From contig NZ_CP088953.1 in NCBI RefSeq assembly GCF_021165935.1, forward strand, positions 4,070,501-4,134,500: a stretch of 64,000 bases of DNA, read 5' to 3'. This document shows, piece by piece, positions 1 through 10,212 of this stretch. The DNA is from Microbulbifer elongatus. GTDB taxonomy: Bacteria; Pseudomonadota; Gammaproteobacteria; Pseudomonadales; Cellvibrionaceae. The translations under genes were made by a program, and so were the position numbers. Each line of letters begins with the position of its first letter. Position 1 is the first letter of the stretch. The notes under the pieces were generated by a model, which was not told the origin of the DNA, searched no databases, and saw nothing but the letters and a program-made list of their open reading frames with translations.

Positions 1-1
1 A

Positions 2-181
2 TCCATTACCACGTTTAACCGCGAAGGGCTCGGCGCATCAGTGAATAACACCTGGGCCATGGAAATCCATCCGCAGCGCTATTTCGTTTACGAACTGACC
101 CGCCCTAACGGACGGGTGTTTCGTGTGCAGTTCGACCTCAGCAACCCGGTACCGGCACCACCGGCGCCCTGGGGAAACTGA
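2..181 (+). CDS. C-terminal end of an unrecognised protein (5' truncated)
   Basis: An open frame runs from the window edge to a TGA at 179-181 and gives 59 residues. The tail ends in a proline-rich stretch before WGN. The segment ITTFNREGLGASVNNTWA followed by alternating hydrophobic strands looks like the end of a beta-rich domain, but no family is recognised. The gene converges on the formaldehyde detoxification pair, whose last stop codon lies 13 bases away on the other strand. The coding call rests only on the open frame and its composition. Confidence 0.5.
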   Translation, partial: SITTFNREGLGASVNNTWAMEIHPQRYFVYELTRPNGRVFRVQFDLSNPVPAPPAPWGN

Positions 182-194
182 CCAGCCTCCGCTC

Positions 195-1037
195 TCAACG
201 CTTGTGCAGCAGGTAGTCTGCGTGGAAACGCAGATGCTGCTCAACAAACGTGGCAATAAAGTAATAGCTGTGGTCGTAGCCCGCGTGGAACTCGAGCTTG
301 AGTGGATAGCCCGCCGCTTCTGCCGCGGCTTTGAGCGCGCTGGGTTTCAGTTGCTCGTCGAGGAACGGATCCTCCTCTCCCTGGGATACCAGCATGGGTA
401 ATGGTGCGGTGGAACGACTCAGCAGCACCGTCGCATCGTAGTCTTCCCACAGCGCCCGATCGGCTCCCAGGTAGGCTGCCAGTGCCTTTTCCCCCCAAGG
501 GCAGGCCATTGGATTACAGATGGGGCTGAAAGCGGATACCGATGTGAAGCGCTCCGGGTTTTTCAGGGCGATGGTCAAGGCCCCGTGCCCCCCCATGGAG
601 TGCCCACTGATAGCGCGGCGATCGCTCACCGGAAAGTTGGCCTCGATCAGCGCCGGTAACTCTTTCACCACATAGTCGTACATCTGGTAGTGCGGCTTCC
701 ACGGGGCCTGGGTGGCGTTGACGTAAAAGCCTGCGCCTTTCCCCAGGTCATAGCCTTCATCGTCCGCCACCCGGTCACCGCGGGGGCTGGTATCCGGAAT
801 CACCAGGGCAATACCCAGTTCCGCAGCCATACGCTGTGCACCGGCTTTCTGGGAAAAATTTTCATCGGTGCAGGTGAGGCCGGAGAGCCAGTACAACACG
901 GGGAAGCGCTGATCCTTCTCCGCCTGCGAGGGCAGGAAGAGGGAAAAACGCATTTCGCAATCGAGCACTTCCGAGTCGTGCCGATACTGGCACTGACTGC
1001 CATCAAAGCTTTGTGTTTTGCTCACAAGTTCTAGCAT
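195..1037 (-). CDS. fghA: S-formylglutathione hydrolase
   Basis: This 280-residue cytoplasmic esterase hydrolyses S-formylglutathione to formate and glutathione, the second step of glutathione-dependent formaldehyde detoxification. It has the esterase D family layout: the nucleophile elbow GHSMGG places the catalytic Ser at about residue 147, with Asp at about 223 (GEEDPF) and His at about 256 (GYDHSYY). [13 protein letters not shown] near residues 49-61 is also typical of the family, and the length is normal. ATG start preceded by a GAGGTGG-type ribosome site. It lies 12 bases downstream of frmA and is almost certainly cotranscribed with it. Family and function are firm from motifs plus context. 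Confidence 0.96.
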   Translation of the reverse strand: MLELVSKTQSFDGSQCQYRHDSEVLDCEMRFSLFLPSQAEKDQRFPVLYWLSGLTCTDENFSQKAGAQRMAAELGIALVIPDTSPRGDRVADDEGYDLGKGAGFYVNATQAPWKPHYQMYDYVVKELPALIEANFPVSDRRAISGHSMGGHGALTIALKNPERFTSVSAFSPICNPMACPWGEKALAAYLGADRALWEDYDATVLLSRSTAPLPMLVSQGEEDPFLDEQLKPSALKAAAEAAGYPLKLEFHAGYDHSYYFIATFVEQHLRFHADYLLHKR

Positions 1038-1049
1038 TCCGGGACCACC

Positions 1050-2219
<1,170 letters not shown>

Positions 2220-2430
2220 TTAACAGATCAGAACATGCCTGCCTGTCTTTAATACAGGCCAGAAGGCGGCTGATGCACCGTTTTACATCACCGGACACCG
2301 CTCACGCCCGCCACTGGTGCTATCTGTCCACTGTTGTAAGTGCTCAGATCAAGATCTGACGCTTGTGCGAGGCTGGCCCATTCTTTGCTCCAACAAGAAC
2401 AAAAGACAACCACACAGAGGCGCAATAACG

Positions 2431-2811
2431 ATGACGGATCACCAATGGCTGATGACCTCCCAGGCTCTCAACTCCCTGCGTAAATTACGCAAGCGTATTC
2501 AGGCCGAATTCGGCATCAACCTGCGGTTTTCCGATTTCAATTTCGAACAGCAGCTGGCAGATCTCAAGCACCGCAGTAAAGACGCAGAGTCACTCGCCTT
2601 GATCGCGCAGCTGGAAGCGTTGAAAGGAGGCCCGTTCCTAAACGGCCAGGAACCACCGGAGCGCCTGTACCGGGGGCAGAAAGTCCTGAAAGAATCCGCG
2701 CGAAAAGATATCTATGAAATGATTTATGGCGAGGAGCTCGCACTGCACGACGGGCGAGGCGTTCAGGCGCAGCCGCGCAGAATGTATCGCGGCCAGCCTG
2801 TGATCGGCTGA
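2431..2811 (+). CDS. Conserved hypothetical protein with repeated YRGQ motif
   Basis: A 126-residue protein of unknown function. The frame stays open upstream to 2317, but the ATG at 2431 is preferred because an AGAGG ribosome site lies before it and the upstream part looks non-coding. It is rich in charged residues, has no signal peptide or membrane segment, and is probably a soluble cytoplasmic protein. Two YRGQ motifs (LYRGQKVL near residue 88 and MYRGQPVIG at the C-terminus) are a distinctive internal repeat, with short similarity to the YRG signature of DUF4278-type proteins, too short to assign. It is transcribed divergently from frmA across a 253-base gap. Confidence 0.7.
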   Translation: MTDHQWLMTSQALNSLRKLRKRIQAEFGINLRFSDFNFEQQLADLKHRSKDAESLALIAQLEALKGGPFLNGQEPPERLYRGQKVLKESARKDIYEMIYGEELALHDGRGVQAQPRRMYRGQPVIG

Positions 2812-2886
2812 GTCATGATGGCCGACAAGGCATCACTAGTGGTCCATGCGGAAAAGCGGACAGAAATGGCAATTAGAAGTGCCCGG

Positions 2887-3645
2887 CTACATGCGGGCCA
2901 ACTCCTGCAATGCATCCGCTTCCAGAATATCTTCCAGCTCATCGAGCAATTCCTCGGCCAGATCTTCCAGCAGTCGCTCGGTCGCCTCGCGGGTTGTATC
3001 TTCCACAGTGCCGCCGTCCTTCGGCGCCTTGGTGCGGTAGCGCGCCTGCAGCTTCAGATCGGCAATATCTACACTCCCCTCCCGCAGGGCCGGTGTATCG
3101 CCGTTTGAACCCAGCAGGCGGTAGTGGAATTTACCGTAGGCCGTCATGGTGCCCTTTTCTACGTCGTACTCTTTGCTGCTGAAGATATCGAGAATTTTCT
3201 GTCGCACGGTCACGTCAAAGGCAGTATGCAGCGTCAAGGGTGCCGCCCCCTCCACTACGCGTACCCGCTCGTCATCAAAGAAAGCGCCAAACTGTTGCTG
3301 CACCTGTTGTTTCAGATACACACCGAAAGCATCGTTGGCTTTTTTACGCATTTCGCCCAGTCCGCTATTGCTCCCGGACAGAGCCAGCAGTATCTGCAGG
3401 TTGCTGCCGGTAAGTGGGGTCGGGGCCTCGATGCGAATGTCAGACGGCGCCACGGATAACCAGAATTCCGGCTCACCACCGGTATAACCGGACCAGCCAG
3501 TGGCCGTGTTGGCGGACAGTGCGGGAGACCAGGCAGTCAGGCATGCAAAGATCAGAGCAAGGGTACGCGGCAGGGCGCGTAAAAGCGGTGGTTGCGAGTG
3601 GGATTGAGAAGATAAAACCGCATACAGAGGGGTGTTGAGGGGCAT
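2887..3645 (-). CDS. Hypothetical exported protein
   Basis: A 252-residue protein with a long N-terminal hydrophobic segment (about residues 24-43, ending SPALSAN), consistent with a signal peptide and periplasmic location. The mature part starts with an aromatic-rich segment, then an alternating pattern with SVDIADLKLQARYRTKA near residues 190-206. The last 40 residues are strongly acidic and Leu/Glu-rich, likely a helix (TERLLEDLAEELLDELEDILEA). No catalytic motif or known family is recognised. ATG start with GGGAGC upstream. It is tail-to-tail with the gene ending at 2811 and 183 bases downstream of the phosphatase gene, so a common transcript is possible. Confidence 0.75.
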   Translation of the reverse strand: MPLNTPLYAVLSSQSHSQPPLLRALPRTLALIFACLTAWSPALSANTATGWSGYTGGEPEFWLSVAPSDIRIEAPTPLTGSNLQILLALSGSNSGLGEMRKKANDAFGVYLKQQVQQQFGAFFDDERVRVVEGAAPLTLHTAFDVTVRQKILDIFSSKEYDVEKGTMTAYGKFHYRLLGSNGDTPALREGSVDIADLKLQARYRTKAPKDGGTVEDTTREATERLLEDLAEELLDELEDILEADALQELARM

Positions 3646-3828
3646 ATTGTCGCTCCCGGGTCGTCGGATTGATAGATCGTGCAGCCAGTGGGCGGAAACC
3701 CAGTTTGCTGCACGAATACTATCCCTTGCAACCTGCGGGCCAGATTCACCCCCTGCGTGCGCAGCGAATCTGCCCCCAAAGCGATCGACCGCGACGCCCG
3801 GTGCACGACCTACCGGGCGCCTGGCGGT

Positions 3829-4773
3829 TTACTGGAGGTAGCGGGCCTTGAGCAGCGCCAGCTCCCGGGCATCCACATCCAGCGCATGCTGAATATAGCC
3901 CTCTACCGAACCGTGCTGGCGCTCCATCTCGGCAAAGGCCGTTTCCAGCCACGAGGCCTCAACACCGGCGAGAACCTCTCGAACCTCTGGCGGCAACTGA
4001 GCAAAGAAGGCATACATCCGCTGCTGTTTTTCGCTGGCGTCCTCCGGCAGCTGCATCATGTCGTGCTTGCTGTTTCTGATCACCTCGTTGGTCAGCAGGT
4101 AATCCTGCTGGATGGTGGCACGGTCCACCCCCAGCGCGGTCAGAATCAGCGCCGCACCGATACCCGTGCGATCTTTACCGGCGGAACAGTGAAACAACAG
4201 TGCTTCGTCTGAGTCGATCAGCTTCTGAAACATGGCTTTGTAGTGCGGCGTCTGTTGTTGCACCAGACCCGCGTAGCCTTTGTCCATCAACGCCACCAGG
4301 TCCTCGCGGGTAAAGTCCGGCTTGCGCAGTACTTTGGCAAACTCCGCTTCCCAGTCCGCCATCATTTCGTAGTCCCAGGTCAGGTGATCGATGTCGCCGG
4401 CCTGCCAGTCTGTAGGTTCACTGGAGCGTTCTTCGTTGGAACGAAAATCAACGACCGTAGCAATTTCACGATCTTCCAGATAGTCGTAGTCGCTTTCGGT
4501 CAGATTACTCAGCACACCGGAGCGGTACAGTTTGCCCCACTTGACGGTTTTACCGTCGGTGGTTGTGTAGCCACCCAGGTCGCGGAAATTGCGACCACCT
4601 TCCAGCGGCAATACCCGCGTGTGCTCAATCGCCTGGTCGACGGCCTGCGCTTTTGCTGGCTGTTCTTTTGCCTCCGCCAGCGCATTGCCCTGCATGGTGT
4701 CGGTAGATACACACCCAGCCAGAGTCAGTGCGGCAATGGCGGCCGCCAGAGTATGGGTTACAACCTTATTCAT
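3829..4773 (-). CDS. Lipoprotein tyrosine/dual-specificity-type phosphatase
   Basis: A 314-residue protein with a lipobox (LTLAGC, Cys21), so probably a lipid-anchored envelope protein. The P-loop HCSAGKDRTG puts the nucleophile at about Cys196, and RNFRDLGGY at about residues 61-69 is the usual N-terminal signature of the bacterial tyrosine phosphatase family PF13350, some members of which also dephosphorylate lipids or inositol phosphates. The gene begins 41 bases after the stop of the upstream TonB-dependent receptor on the same strand, suggesting one transcript. The substrate is unknown; extracytoplasmic phosphate-ester hydrolysis linked to the receptor's cargo is an inference. Confidence 0.88.
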   Translation of the reverse strand: MNKVVTHTLAAAIAALTLAGCVSTDTMQGNALAEAKEQPAKAQAVDQAIEHTRVLPLEGGRNFRDLGGYTTTDGKTVKWGKLYRSGVLSNLTESDYDYLEDREIATVVDFRSNEERSSEPTDWQAGDIDHLTWDYEMMADWEAEFAKVLRKPDFTREDLVALMDKGYAGLVQQQTPHYKAMFQKLIDSDEALLFHCSAGKDRTGIGAALILTALGVDRATIQQDYLLTNEVIRNSKHDMMQLPEDASEKQQRMYAFFAQLPPEVREVLAGVEASWLETAFAEMERQHGSVEGYIQHALDVDARELALLKARYLQ

Positions 4774-4814
4774 AATTCACCTCAATTTTTTATGTCTGAT
4801 GTCAGGGACTGTGT

Positions 4815-7346
4815 TCAGAAGTTCACGCGGAAGCCTGCGAGATAACGGCGGCCGTAGCTCTCGACCTGATTCGGGTTGCTCTCGTCACCGGTGTAACGAA
4901 CATCCTGCTGGTCGGTGAGATTGTTGGCATTGGCATAGAGGGTGACGTCGGAACCAAATACGGCCACAGGCAGGTCGTAACTCACCGACAGATCTACGCG
5001 CTCCTGAGCCGCCCAGTAGTCGGTCATGCCGACGTTTTCCGTAGTGGAAAGCCAGTCGTCCCGGTACTGGTGGTTCAGGCGAATGGAAAAGCCTTCCATT
5101 TCGTAAAATACCGAGGCGTTGAAGATGGTCTCCGAGGTTCCCGGCAGGCTGTGACGCTCGCCCGCGACTGTTTCAAACTCGCTGTCCAGCAGCGTCAGGT
5201 TGGCACTCACACCGAACCCGTCCAGAGCTGGCAGTAAATCGGCCGCCTGCGCGATGGCATTGAACTCGGCACCGCGCATATTTCCGTTGCTACCGTTCAG
5301 GTATTGGGTGTACACCCAATAGTCGGCCCCGACCTCTGGCATATAGGCGTCGCCGGCAATCACATCACTCTGCGCGTAGATCACGTTGTCGATATTGCGC
5401 GTGAACAGGCCGGCGCTCAGCAGGCTGGCTTCTCCGGCATACCATTCGAGCGACAGGTCCGCGCCCACAGATTCTTCCGCTTCCAGGGACGGGTTACCTG
5501 CAGTCACGCTGCTCTGGATAAAGTCGACCATGTCGTCGCCACGCCATTCGGAATAGGTCGGGCGGCTGACACCGGTGGATACCGACATCCGCAGTTTTAC
5601 ATCTTCCGCGAGATCCAGGTTCAGGTGTGCGCTGGGCAACACATTGGTGAAGCTGTCTTCAAAATTGCCGGAGGGGCCTTCGCTCAGGTAGTCGGTGTTC
5701 TCGACACGCATCCCCAGTACCAGGTTGCCCCAGTCATAGTGGGTGGTGACCATGGCGTAGCCAGCCCGGATGTCTTCCTGCAGGCGAATGGCCTGGGAAT
5801 CATTCGGGTTCAGGTCGAGGCCGCCGACGGCCGCGTCCCAGGCTGCGCGCAGCCCTTTGTTGTCATAGTAGGTCGCGCCGGCAATGCCGTTGCTGAACTG
5901 GCTATCCCAGGCTTCATTGGTGGCGAAGTCGTCGATGTTCACATCGGACGGGAAGCCGCCAATCGACAGAACAAAGCCCAAGCCTTCGGCCTCGCGGGAA
6001 TCCATTTCGACACCGGTTTTCACTATAGCGTCCTGACCAAACAACATCAGTTCACGCTCGGCATCCAGCTTGACCTTGGTGGCGTCAATGGCCATTTCTG
6101 TACCGATCAGCATGCCCAGGTTAACGGCATAATTGAGATCGCTGGCGTCGATCGGCGCCTGGGCCATCGGATCGAACAGGCCGTAAACAGCCGGGTCCAG
6201 CATATCGCTGACATCGAAGCTGGCCATGGCGAAACCACCTTCACTGCGCGGTATCGGCAGGAACATCGTGTTCTCGGTTTCGGTGAAATTGACCCGGGAT
6301 TCGATATGCCACTCACCCAGTGCAAAATCGGCGCCCAGGGTATTGGTAAAGGTGGAGTTTTCGTACAGGCCGTACTCCAGGGAACGACCTACCAGTGCGA
6401 ACTGGTTTTCAGCCGCAGCACCAACGGCCTGCGGCGCACCAACTGCTTCAGCAGCTCCGGCAAAATCGAACACATACTGATTGCGCTCTTCGAAATCCTG
6501 GAATTCGTTGTACAGGGTGGAGACAAATACGCGCTCCAGTGCGCCGTCGCCGCGGAACTCGAAGCGACCGCCATAGGCGCGGTCTTCACGAGTGACCTTG
6601 TAGCTGCGGAAATCCAGCTCGTTGACCAACACTTCGCCGCCGTCGGTGCGGTCGATATCGTATTCGCGGTTATCGGTAACCTGCTCGCGGCTGTTCTCAG
6701 AGGTGAACAGAGAGAAGCCAAAGTTTTCATTGGACCAGGAGGTGCGCAGGGCCACTTTTTCGATATCGCCGTCGCCCAGTTCCTGGTTGCCCATACCCAC
6801 GTCAGTGGAGAAGGCCCAGCCATCTTTCACAAACGGGTCAAACGTGGAAATGTTGATATGTCCGGAAACAGCGCTGCCGGGCATGTCTGCCATGATCGCC
6901 TTGTTTGAGTCGATGCGGCTGGTGATCACCGACGGGAAGCTGTCAAAGCGCGGTACGCGACCGTTCTCGGCGCCGGGAATGCTCAGGCCATCAATGGCGA
7001 GCGAGGTGTAGCGGAAAGGCGCACCGCGGAAGTTGATGTAGCGCGCCTGCCCCTGGTCGCGCTCGATGGCAAGACCGGGAACGCGACCCAGTGAGTCCGC
7101 CAGGTTCTGGTCGGGGAAGCGGCCGATGGTGTCGGCGGAGATGATGTCGACGGTGTTGTCGGCATCGCGCTTGGCGTCGATGGCGGCTTTCTGGCTGTCG
7201 CGGATGGGCTGCGCCATGACCACGACTTCTTCCACGGCTTCGCCGTCAATGCTTTGCATCTGCGCCAAAGCTGAAGCCGGTGCTGCGGCACCAGCCAGGG
7301 AAAGGGAAATCAACAAGGACAGCTTGTTGTACTTGAATTCGATCAT
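4815..7346 (-). CDS. TonB-dependent outer-membrane receptor
   Basis: An 843-residue outer-membrane receptor with a signal peptide (ASALAQ), a TonB-box-like segment EEVVVMAQ at about residues 37-44, and a plug domain (TIGRFPDQNLADSLGRVPG, then YINFRGAPF and INISTF). A long beta-barrel follows, ending in the usual C-terminal Phe (YLAGFRVNF). The plug resembles the Xanthomonas/Caulobacter-type receptor family used for varied organic substrates rather than a classical siderophore receptor. ATG start with GGAGCAG upstream. It is followed by the phosphatase gene; the two genes upstream on the same strand are separated by 169 bases. Substrate unknown. Confidence 0.93.
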   Translation of the reverse strand: MIEFKYNKLSLLISLSLAGAAAPASALAQMQSIDGEAVEEVVVMAQPIRDSQKAAIDAKRDADNTVDIISADTIGRFPDQNLADSLGRVPGLAIERDQGQARYINFRGAPFRYTSLAIDGLSIPGAENGRVPRFDSFPSVITSRIDSNKAIMADMPGSAVSGHINISTFDPFVKDGWAFSTDVGMGNQELGDGDIEKVALRTSWSNENFGFSLFTSENSREQVTDNREYDIDRTDGGEVLVNELDFRSYKVTREDRAYGGRFEFRGDGALERVFVSTLYNEFQDFEERNQYVFDFAGAAEAVGAPQAVGAAAENQFALVGRSLEYGLYENSTFTNTLGADFALGEWHIESRVNFTETENTMFLPIPRSEGGFAMASFDVSDMLDPAVYGLFDPMAQAPIDASDLNYAVNLGMLIGTEMAIDATKVKLDAERELMLFGQDAIVKTGVEMDSREAEGLGFVLSIGGFPSDVNIDDFATNEAWDSQFSNGIAGATYYDNKGLRAAWDAAVGGLDLNPNDSQAIRLQEDIRAGYAMVTTHYDWGNLVLGMRVENTDYLSEGPSGNFEDSFTNVLPSAHLNLDLAEDVKLRMSVSTGVSRPTYSEWRGDDMVDFIQSSVTAGNPSLEAEESVGADLSLEWYAGEASLLSAGLFTRNIDNVIYAQSDVIAGDAYMPEVGADYWVYTQYLNGSNGNMRGAEFNAIAQAADLLPALDGFGVSANLTLLDSEFETVAGERHSLPGTSETIFNASVFYEMEGFSIRLNHQYRDDWLSTTENVGMTDYWAAQERVDLSVSYDLPVAVFGSDVTLYANANNLTDQQDVRYTGDESNPNQVESYGRRYLAGFRVNF

Positions 7347-7515
7347 TTCTCTGCTCCGAAGTGTGTTCGGGTGGTTTTGCTTGTGTGCTCTTGCAAAGGC
7401 CCCGGGGTGAACCGGGCCGCTCGCTGCGCATGATCGAAATTGCGTGTGACAGGGGGGTTAAAAAGAGGCTTCGGAGCAGAAAAGAGATATCCCAGAAATG
7501 AAAAGCCTTTTTAAA

Positions 7516-8730
7516 TCAGTGGTTTAGAAAGGTGACATCCGCAGCGTCGAGGCCCAGCCGGTAGCGGTAACGGCCGCTCCGGAGATCGCGTTCGGCAGTG
7601 AACAGGAAAGGAGTGGCGAGATCCTCGCCCAGCACCGACACCAGCTCATCGCGGATCTTGTTGCGATTCTGGTCCAGGGTCTTTGCCCGCAGACCGTGCT
7701 CGCGCAGGTCATTGATGGACTTGGCATGGCCACCGTGGGTTTCCATCAGCGCGATCAGCGATTGTGCACTTTCCCGGTCTGGTCGGTTGACCGGCGGATT
7801 CAGCACCCAGCCCTCTCCCTGGGTGCGCAGGCGTGCGTACCAGAGGTAATAGAAAAACGGCGTTTTTGACAGCGGAATCTGTATACCGTGAATCGAGACC
7901 TGTAGCCGCTGACAGTCGAAATGCAGTCGCTCCGGCGCCGTGGCGGCCACCAGTGCGGTATCCATGGCATCCAGCCAGGGCGCTCCTTCTGCGGGCAGGG
8001 ATTTCACCGCCAGGGCACGATGAAACCACGGGACCTGTTCCTCGCGCAGCGCGGCCATATCCGCCTGAGCCAAGCGCTGCAGGATTTGCGCGGGAGAAAG
8101 GGGCGACGTCTGGCTAAAGAACGCAAATAACTGCCGCTGTACCGGATTCAACCGCGTGAGTTGCCCGTGCAGACGGCGCGCGGTGCGATAGCCGGTACCG
8201 GATGTCATCAGCGCCCGGACCTGGGCCCGCGCATCCGCGGGCAACGGGCGCGGCAACAGAAGCATCCCCCCCAATAACATCAGTGCCAGCAGCCCCTGGC
8301 TCCCGACCAGCAGCGGGATATTGGCCTCACAGCCCACGCTCAGCCGCGCCTGCTCAGGCCGGTCACTATCGCCAAACTGCCAGCGCACGGTGACATCGCC
8401 GGCGGCTTTGACAGCGTCGCCCCCGCCCCGGATTACCCGGTCATCCAGTAACTGCTCCACCCGGGCGTGACACTGCCGCAAGAGAGACAGCCTGCCACTG
8501 GTGGGAATGACGGAAAGATCCTGCTCAAGGCGCTCGCGCACCCAGGGTTGCGCGCCGCCGTGGGACAGCCGGTTTTGCAACGCCAGCTGCAACCGCTCCG
8601 GCAGCTGCTGCTGCAGCTGTTCACCCAGGTGTGTGCGAAAACTGAGTCCCGCATACCAGTACGCCAGCCCACTCAGCGCCGCGGTGAGCAGGCACCACGC
8701 AAACAGCAGCCGGCGCAAATGCCCCTTCAC
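7516..8730 (-). CDS. Membrane-anchored protein with possible winged-helix C-terminus, unknown function
   Basis: A 404-residue protein. The GTG start at 8730 is chosen because it overlaps the stop of the upstream gene as GTGA; an upstream ATG is possible but less likely. It has one N-terminal membrane segment (about residues 5-25) and a second at about 145-165 (GLLALMLLGGMLLLPRPL), so the 7-145 region is probably periplasmic and the C-terminal 240 residues cytoplasmic. The last 120 residues (IPLSKTPFFYYLWYARL, then DQNRNKIRDEL) resemble an OmpR-like winged helix, suggesting a one-component membrane regulator reading its partner. This is inferred from pattern only. Confidence 0.75.
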   Translation of the reverse strand: MKGHLRRLLFAWCLLTAALSGLAYWYAGLSFRTHLGEQLQQQLPERLQLALQNRLSHGGAQPWVRERLEQDLSVIPTSGRLSLLRQCHARVEQLLDDRVIRGGGDAVKAAGDVTVRWQFGDSDRPEQARLSVGCEANIPLLVGSQGLLALMLLGGMLLLPRPLPADARAQVRALMTSGTGYRTARRLHGQLTRLNPVQRQLFAFFSQTSPLSPAQILQRLAQADMAALREEQVPWFHRALAVKSLPAEGAPWLDAMDTALVAATAPERLHFDCQRLQVSIHGIQIPLSKTPFFYYLWYARLRTQGEGWVLNPPVNRPDRESAQSLIALMETHGGHAKSINDLREHGLRAKTLDQNRNKIRDELVSVLGEDLATPFLFTAERDLRSGRYRYRLGLDAADVTFLNH

Positions 8731-9599
8731 GGCTCCGCCCCCGCACATTTGTGCGCCCCCGGAAAATCCCGGTGTGCACTGAACAGGCCACTGCTGGCCA
8801 GATCAAAGGCGTCGGCGATAGCGCAGTCGATACCGGCCGGACGCGCGAGGCGTACAAACAGCGTCGCCGCGGTGACATTGTCTGCCAGCAGGGTGCGCTG
8901 CAACGGAATGTCCATATCCTGCTCGAGAAACAGTCCGCCGCTCACCAGATCCAGCTCCCCCTGACGGAAGGCGCGATACAGGCTGATGGCATCATCAAAG
9001 TAAAACAGCTGCTGCTGGGAAATATCCACCCCGACTTGTTTCAGGGAGGCCAGAGGTAATAGATGGAAGGTGTGGCTGAGCCTGTCATTCAGCAGGCCAA
9101 TTTTTTTCCCGGCGAAGTAATCGCGCTCAAGGCGCGGTTTCTGGTCGCGACTGAACCAGTAAACCTTGTACTGGTCGTACCGCAGCAGGGGCTCGTAGTA
9201 GGTAGCGTACTCCGGCACCAACCCCCTGAGACTATGGGTGCGACTCCAGATAAGGTCGTAATCCTCGTTCAACACTTCTTCAGCACGCAATTGACTGCGG
9301 GGCTTCCAGGAGATCTGCACCCGGTGGTAGTGGCGCGCCATGGCGGCGGAGCGGCACAGGTTGTCGGCAATTTCCCGGGCGAAAATGGAAGATACCGTGA
9401 GCAGGCTGAACACACTGCCGCTTGTATGCGCCTCCCCGGCACTGCTGCCGGTGGCGCACTGGTAGACGTGATAGTCCCGCAGTACGGGCGCCGCAGCGCG
9501 CTGTTGTGACAGCCACAGACTGACCGCCGCTCCCAGTGCGAGGATTGCGCACAGGCCTGCGAGATACACCCGTTGGCTGAGAAAAATAAGCGGCGGCAT
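8727..9599 (-). CDS. PhnD-like periplasmic solute-binding protein, membrane tethered
   Basis: A 290-residue protein with one N-terminal hydrophobic segment (about residues 10-29) and no clear cleavage site, so probably anchored facing the periplasm. The body has the layout of phosphate/phosphonate-type (PhnD) binding proteins: DLIWSRTHSLRGLVPEYATYYEPLLRY, then AGKKIGLLNDRLSHTFHLLPLASLKQVGVD and the typical FDDAISLYRAFRQGELDLVSGGLF. No transporter permease or ATPase is nearby, so a sensory role for the downstream membrane protein, with which it overlaps by four bases, is more likely than transport. That pairing is an inference. ATG start. Confidence 0.75.
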   Translation of the reverse strand: MPPLIFLSQRVYLAGLCAILALGAAVSLWLSQQRAAAPVLRDYHVYQCATGSSAGEAHTSGSVFSLLTVSSIFAREIADNLCRSAAMARHYHRVQISWKPRSQLRAEEVLNEDYDLIWSRTHSLRGLVPEYATYYEPLLRYDQYKVYWFSRDQKPRLERDYFAGKKIGLLNDRLSHTFHLLPLASLKQVGVDISQQQLFYFDDAISLYRAFRQGELDLVSGGLFLEQDMDIPLQRTLLADNVTAATLFVRLARPAGIDCAIADAFDLASSGLFSAHRDFPGAHKCAGAEP

Positions 9600-9826
9600 T
9601 GCGGTTGCGTCACGGCACCCAGGTTATGGATTCAGCCTCGCAGTCTATGTCCGTTTTGTGACAAACCGATTACGCGCCAGCGGGCGAGCCCCCTCTGCGG
9701 GCAGCGCCACACCACGTTTCACCCCCCTCGCCCGAACCGCCCCCCACCCGCCACACACTGGGTCAGGCCGGTTCTGTACCGGTGCCTTTCACCCCACAAA
9801 GAAAGAAATATGCGCCAATATATGCA

Positions 9827-9845
9827 AATGCTAACAATTATCATT
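9827..9845. promoter_or_regulatory. Fur-box-like operator
   Basis: On the minus strand this 19-base site reads AATGATAATTGTTAGCATT, which matches 17 of 19 positions of the palindromic form AATGATAATNATTATCATT of the Fur box. It sits in a 613-base gap between genes reading outwards in both directions. The best placed target is a transcript starting just downstream on the plus strand: a TAGTAT hexamer at 9855-9860 could be its -10 element. It is also about 230 bases upstream of the minus-strand PhnD-like gene. The match was judged by eye. Confidence 0.55.
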
Positions 9846-9861
9846 CATATGCGTTAGTATC

Positions 9862-10094
9862 CCCCTCGCTGTCACGCACAGACCGACGAGTTCCCTCCTC
9901 GAGGCAAGTGCCAGCAGCAAACGATCGTTTTTTGAGCGCAGGAGTTCGATCACAGGCGACCTCCGATACGCGCGCTTGAGCACGCAGTGCACGGATGCAC
10001 TGTCTCTGGAATACCTCCGCATCTGCTATTCCGGAGCAAGTCGGTGTTATACGCCCACCGGCTGGCGTCGTGAGTGCAAGGACGCACTTTTTTT
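9862..10094 (+). ncRNA. Candidate iron-responsive small RNA with GGA hairpins
   Basis: No protein-like frame is convincing here, but the stretch holds stacked hairpins. CAGTGCA-CGGA-TGCACTG at 9985-10002 exposes GGA in a tetraloop. GGAATA/TATTCC pair around 10009-10033. The segment ends in AGTGC-AAGGAC-GCACT followed by seven T (10073-10094). A Fur-like box lies just upstream. Five GGA motifs, two in loops, recall CsrA/RsmA-binding RNAs. No GacA-type site is visible upstream. The 5' end is a guess from the possible -10 hexamer. It could instead be the leader of the attachment-family gene. Confidence 0.4.
10072..10094 (+). terminator. Intrinsic terminator of the candidate small RNA
   Basis: A five- to six-base stem (AGTGC/GCACT) with loop AAGGAC is followed by seven T residues. 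It lies 118 bases before the next start codon, so it would end a transcript coming from the Fur-box side. The stem is short, hence moderate confidence. Confidence 0.55.
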
Positions 10095-10212
10095 CACCCC
10101 CTCAGACCCGGGGCCCGTCAGTGCGGGCACCCAGTGTGCAATGACTGTTAGGAACCTTCCGCCCCCCGCCCTAACATTCGGTGGAATCCCCAGAAAAAGA
10201 GAGGTAACCGCC

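Noticed and set aside
9831..9860. GacA-type site upstream of the 9862-10094 RNA candidate.
   Set aside because: There is a CTAAC/GTTAG inverted pair, but no TGTAAG-N6-CTTACA; the Fur-like box is the better reading.
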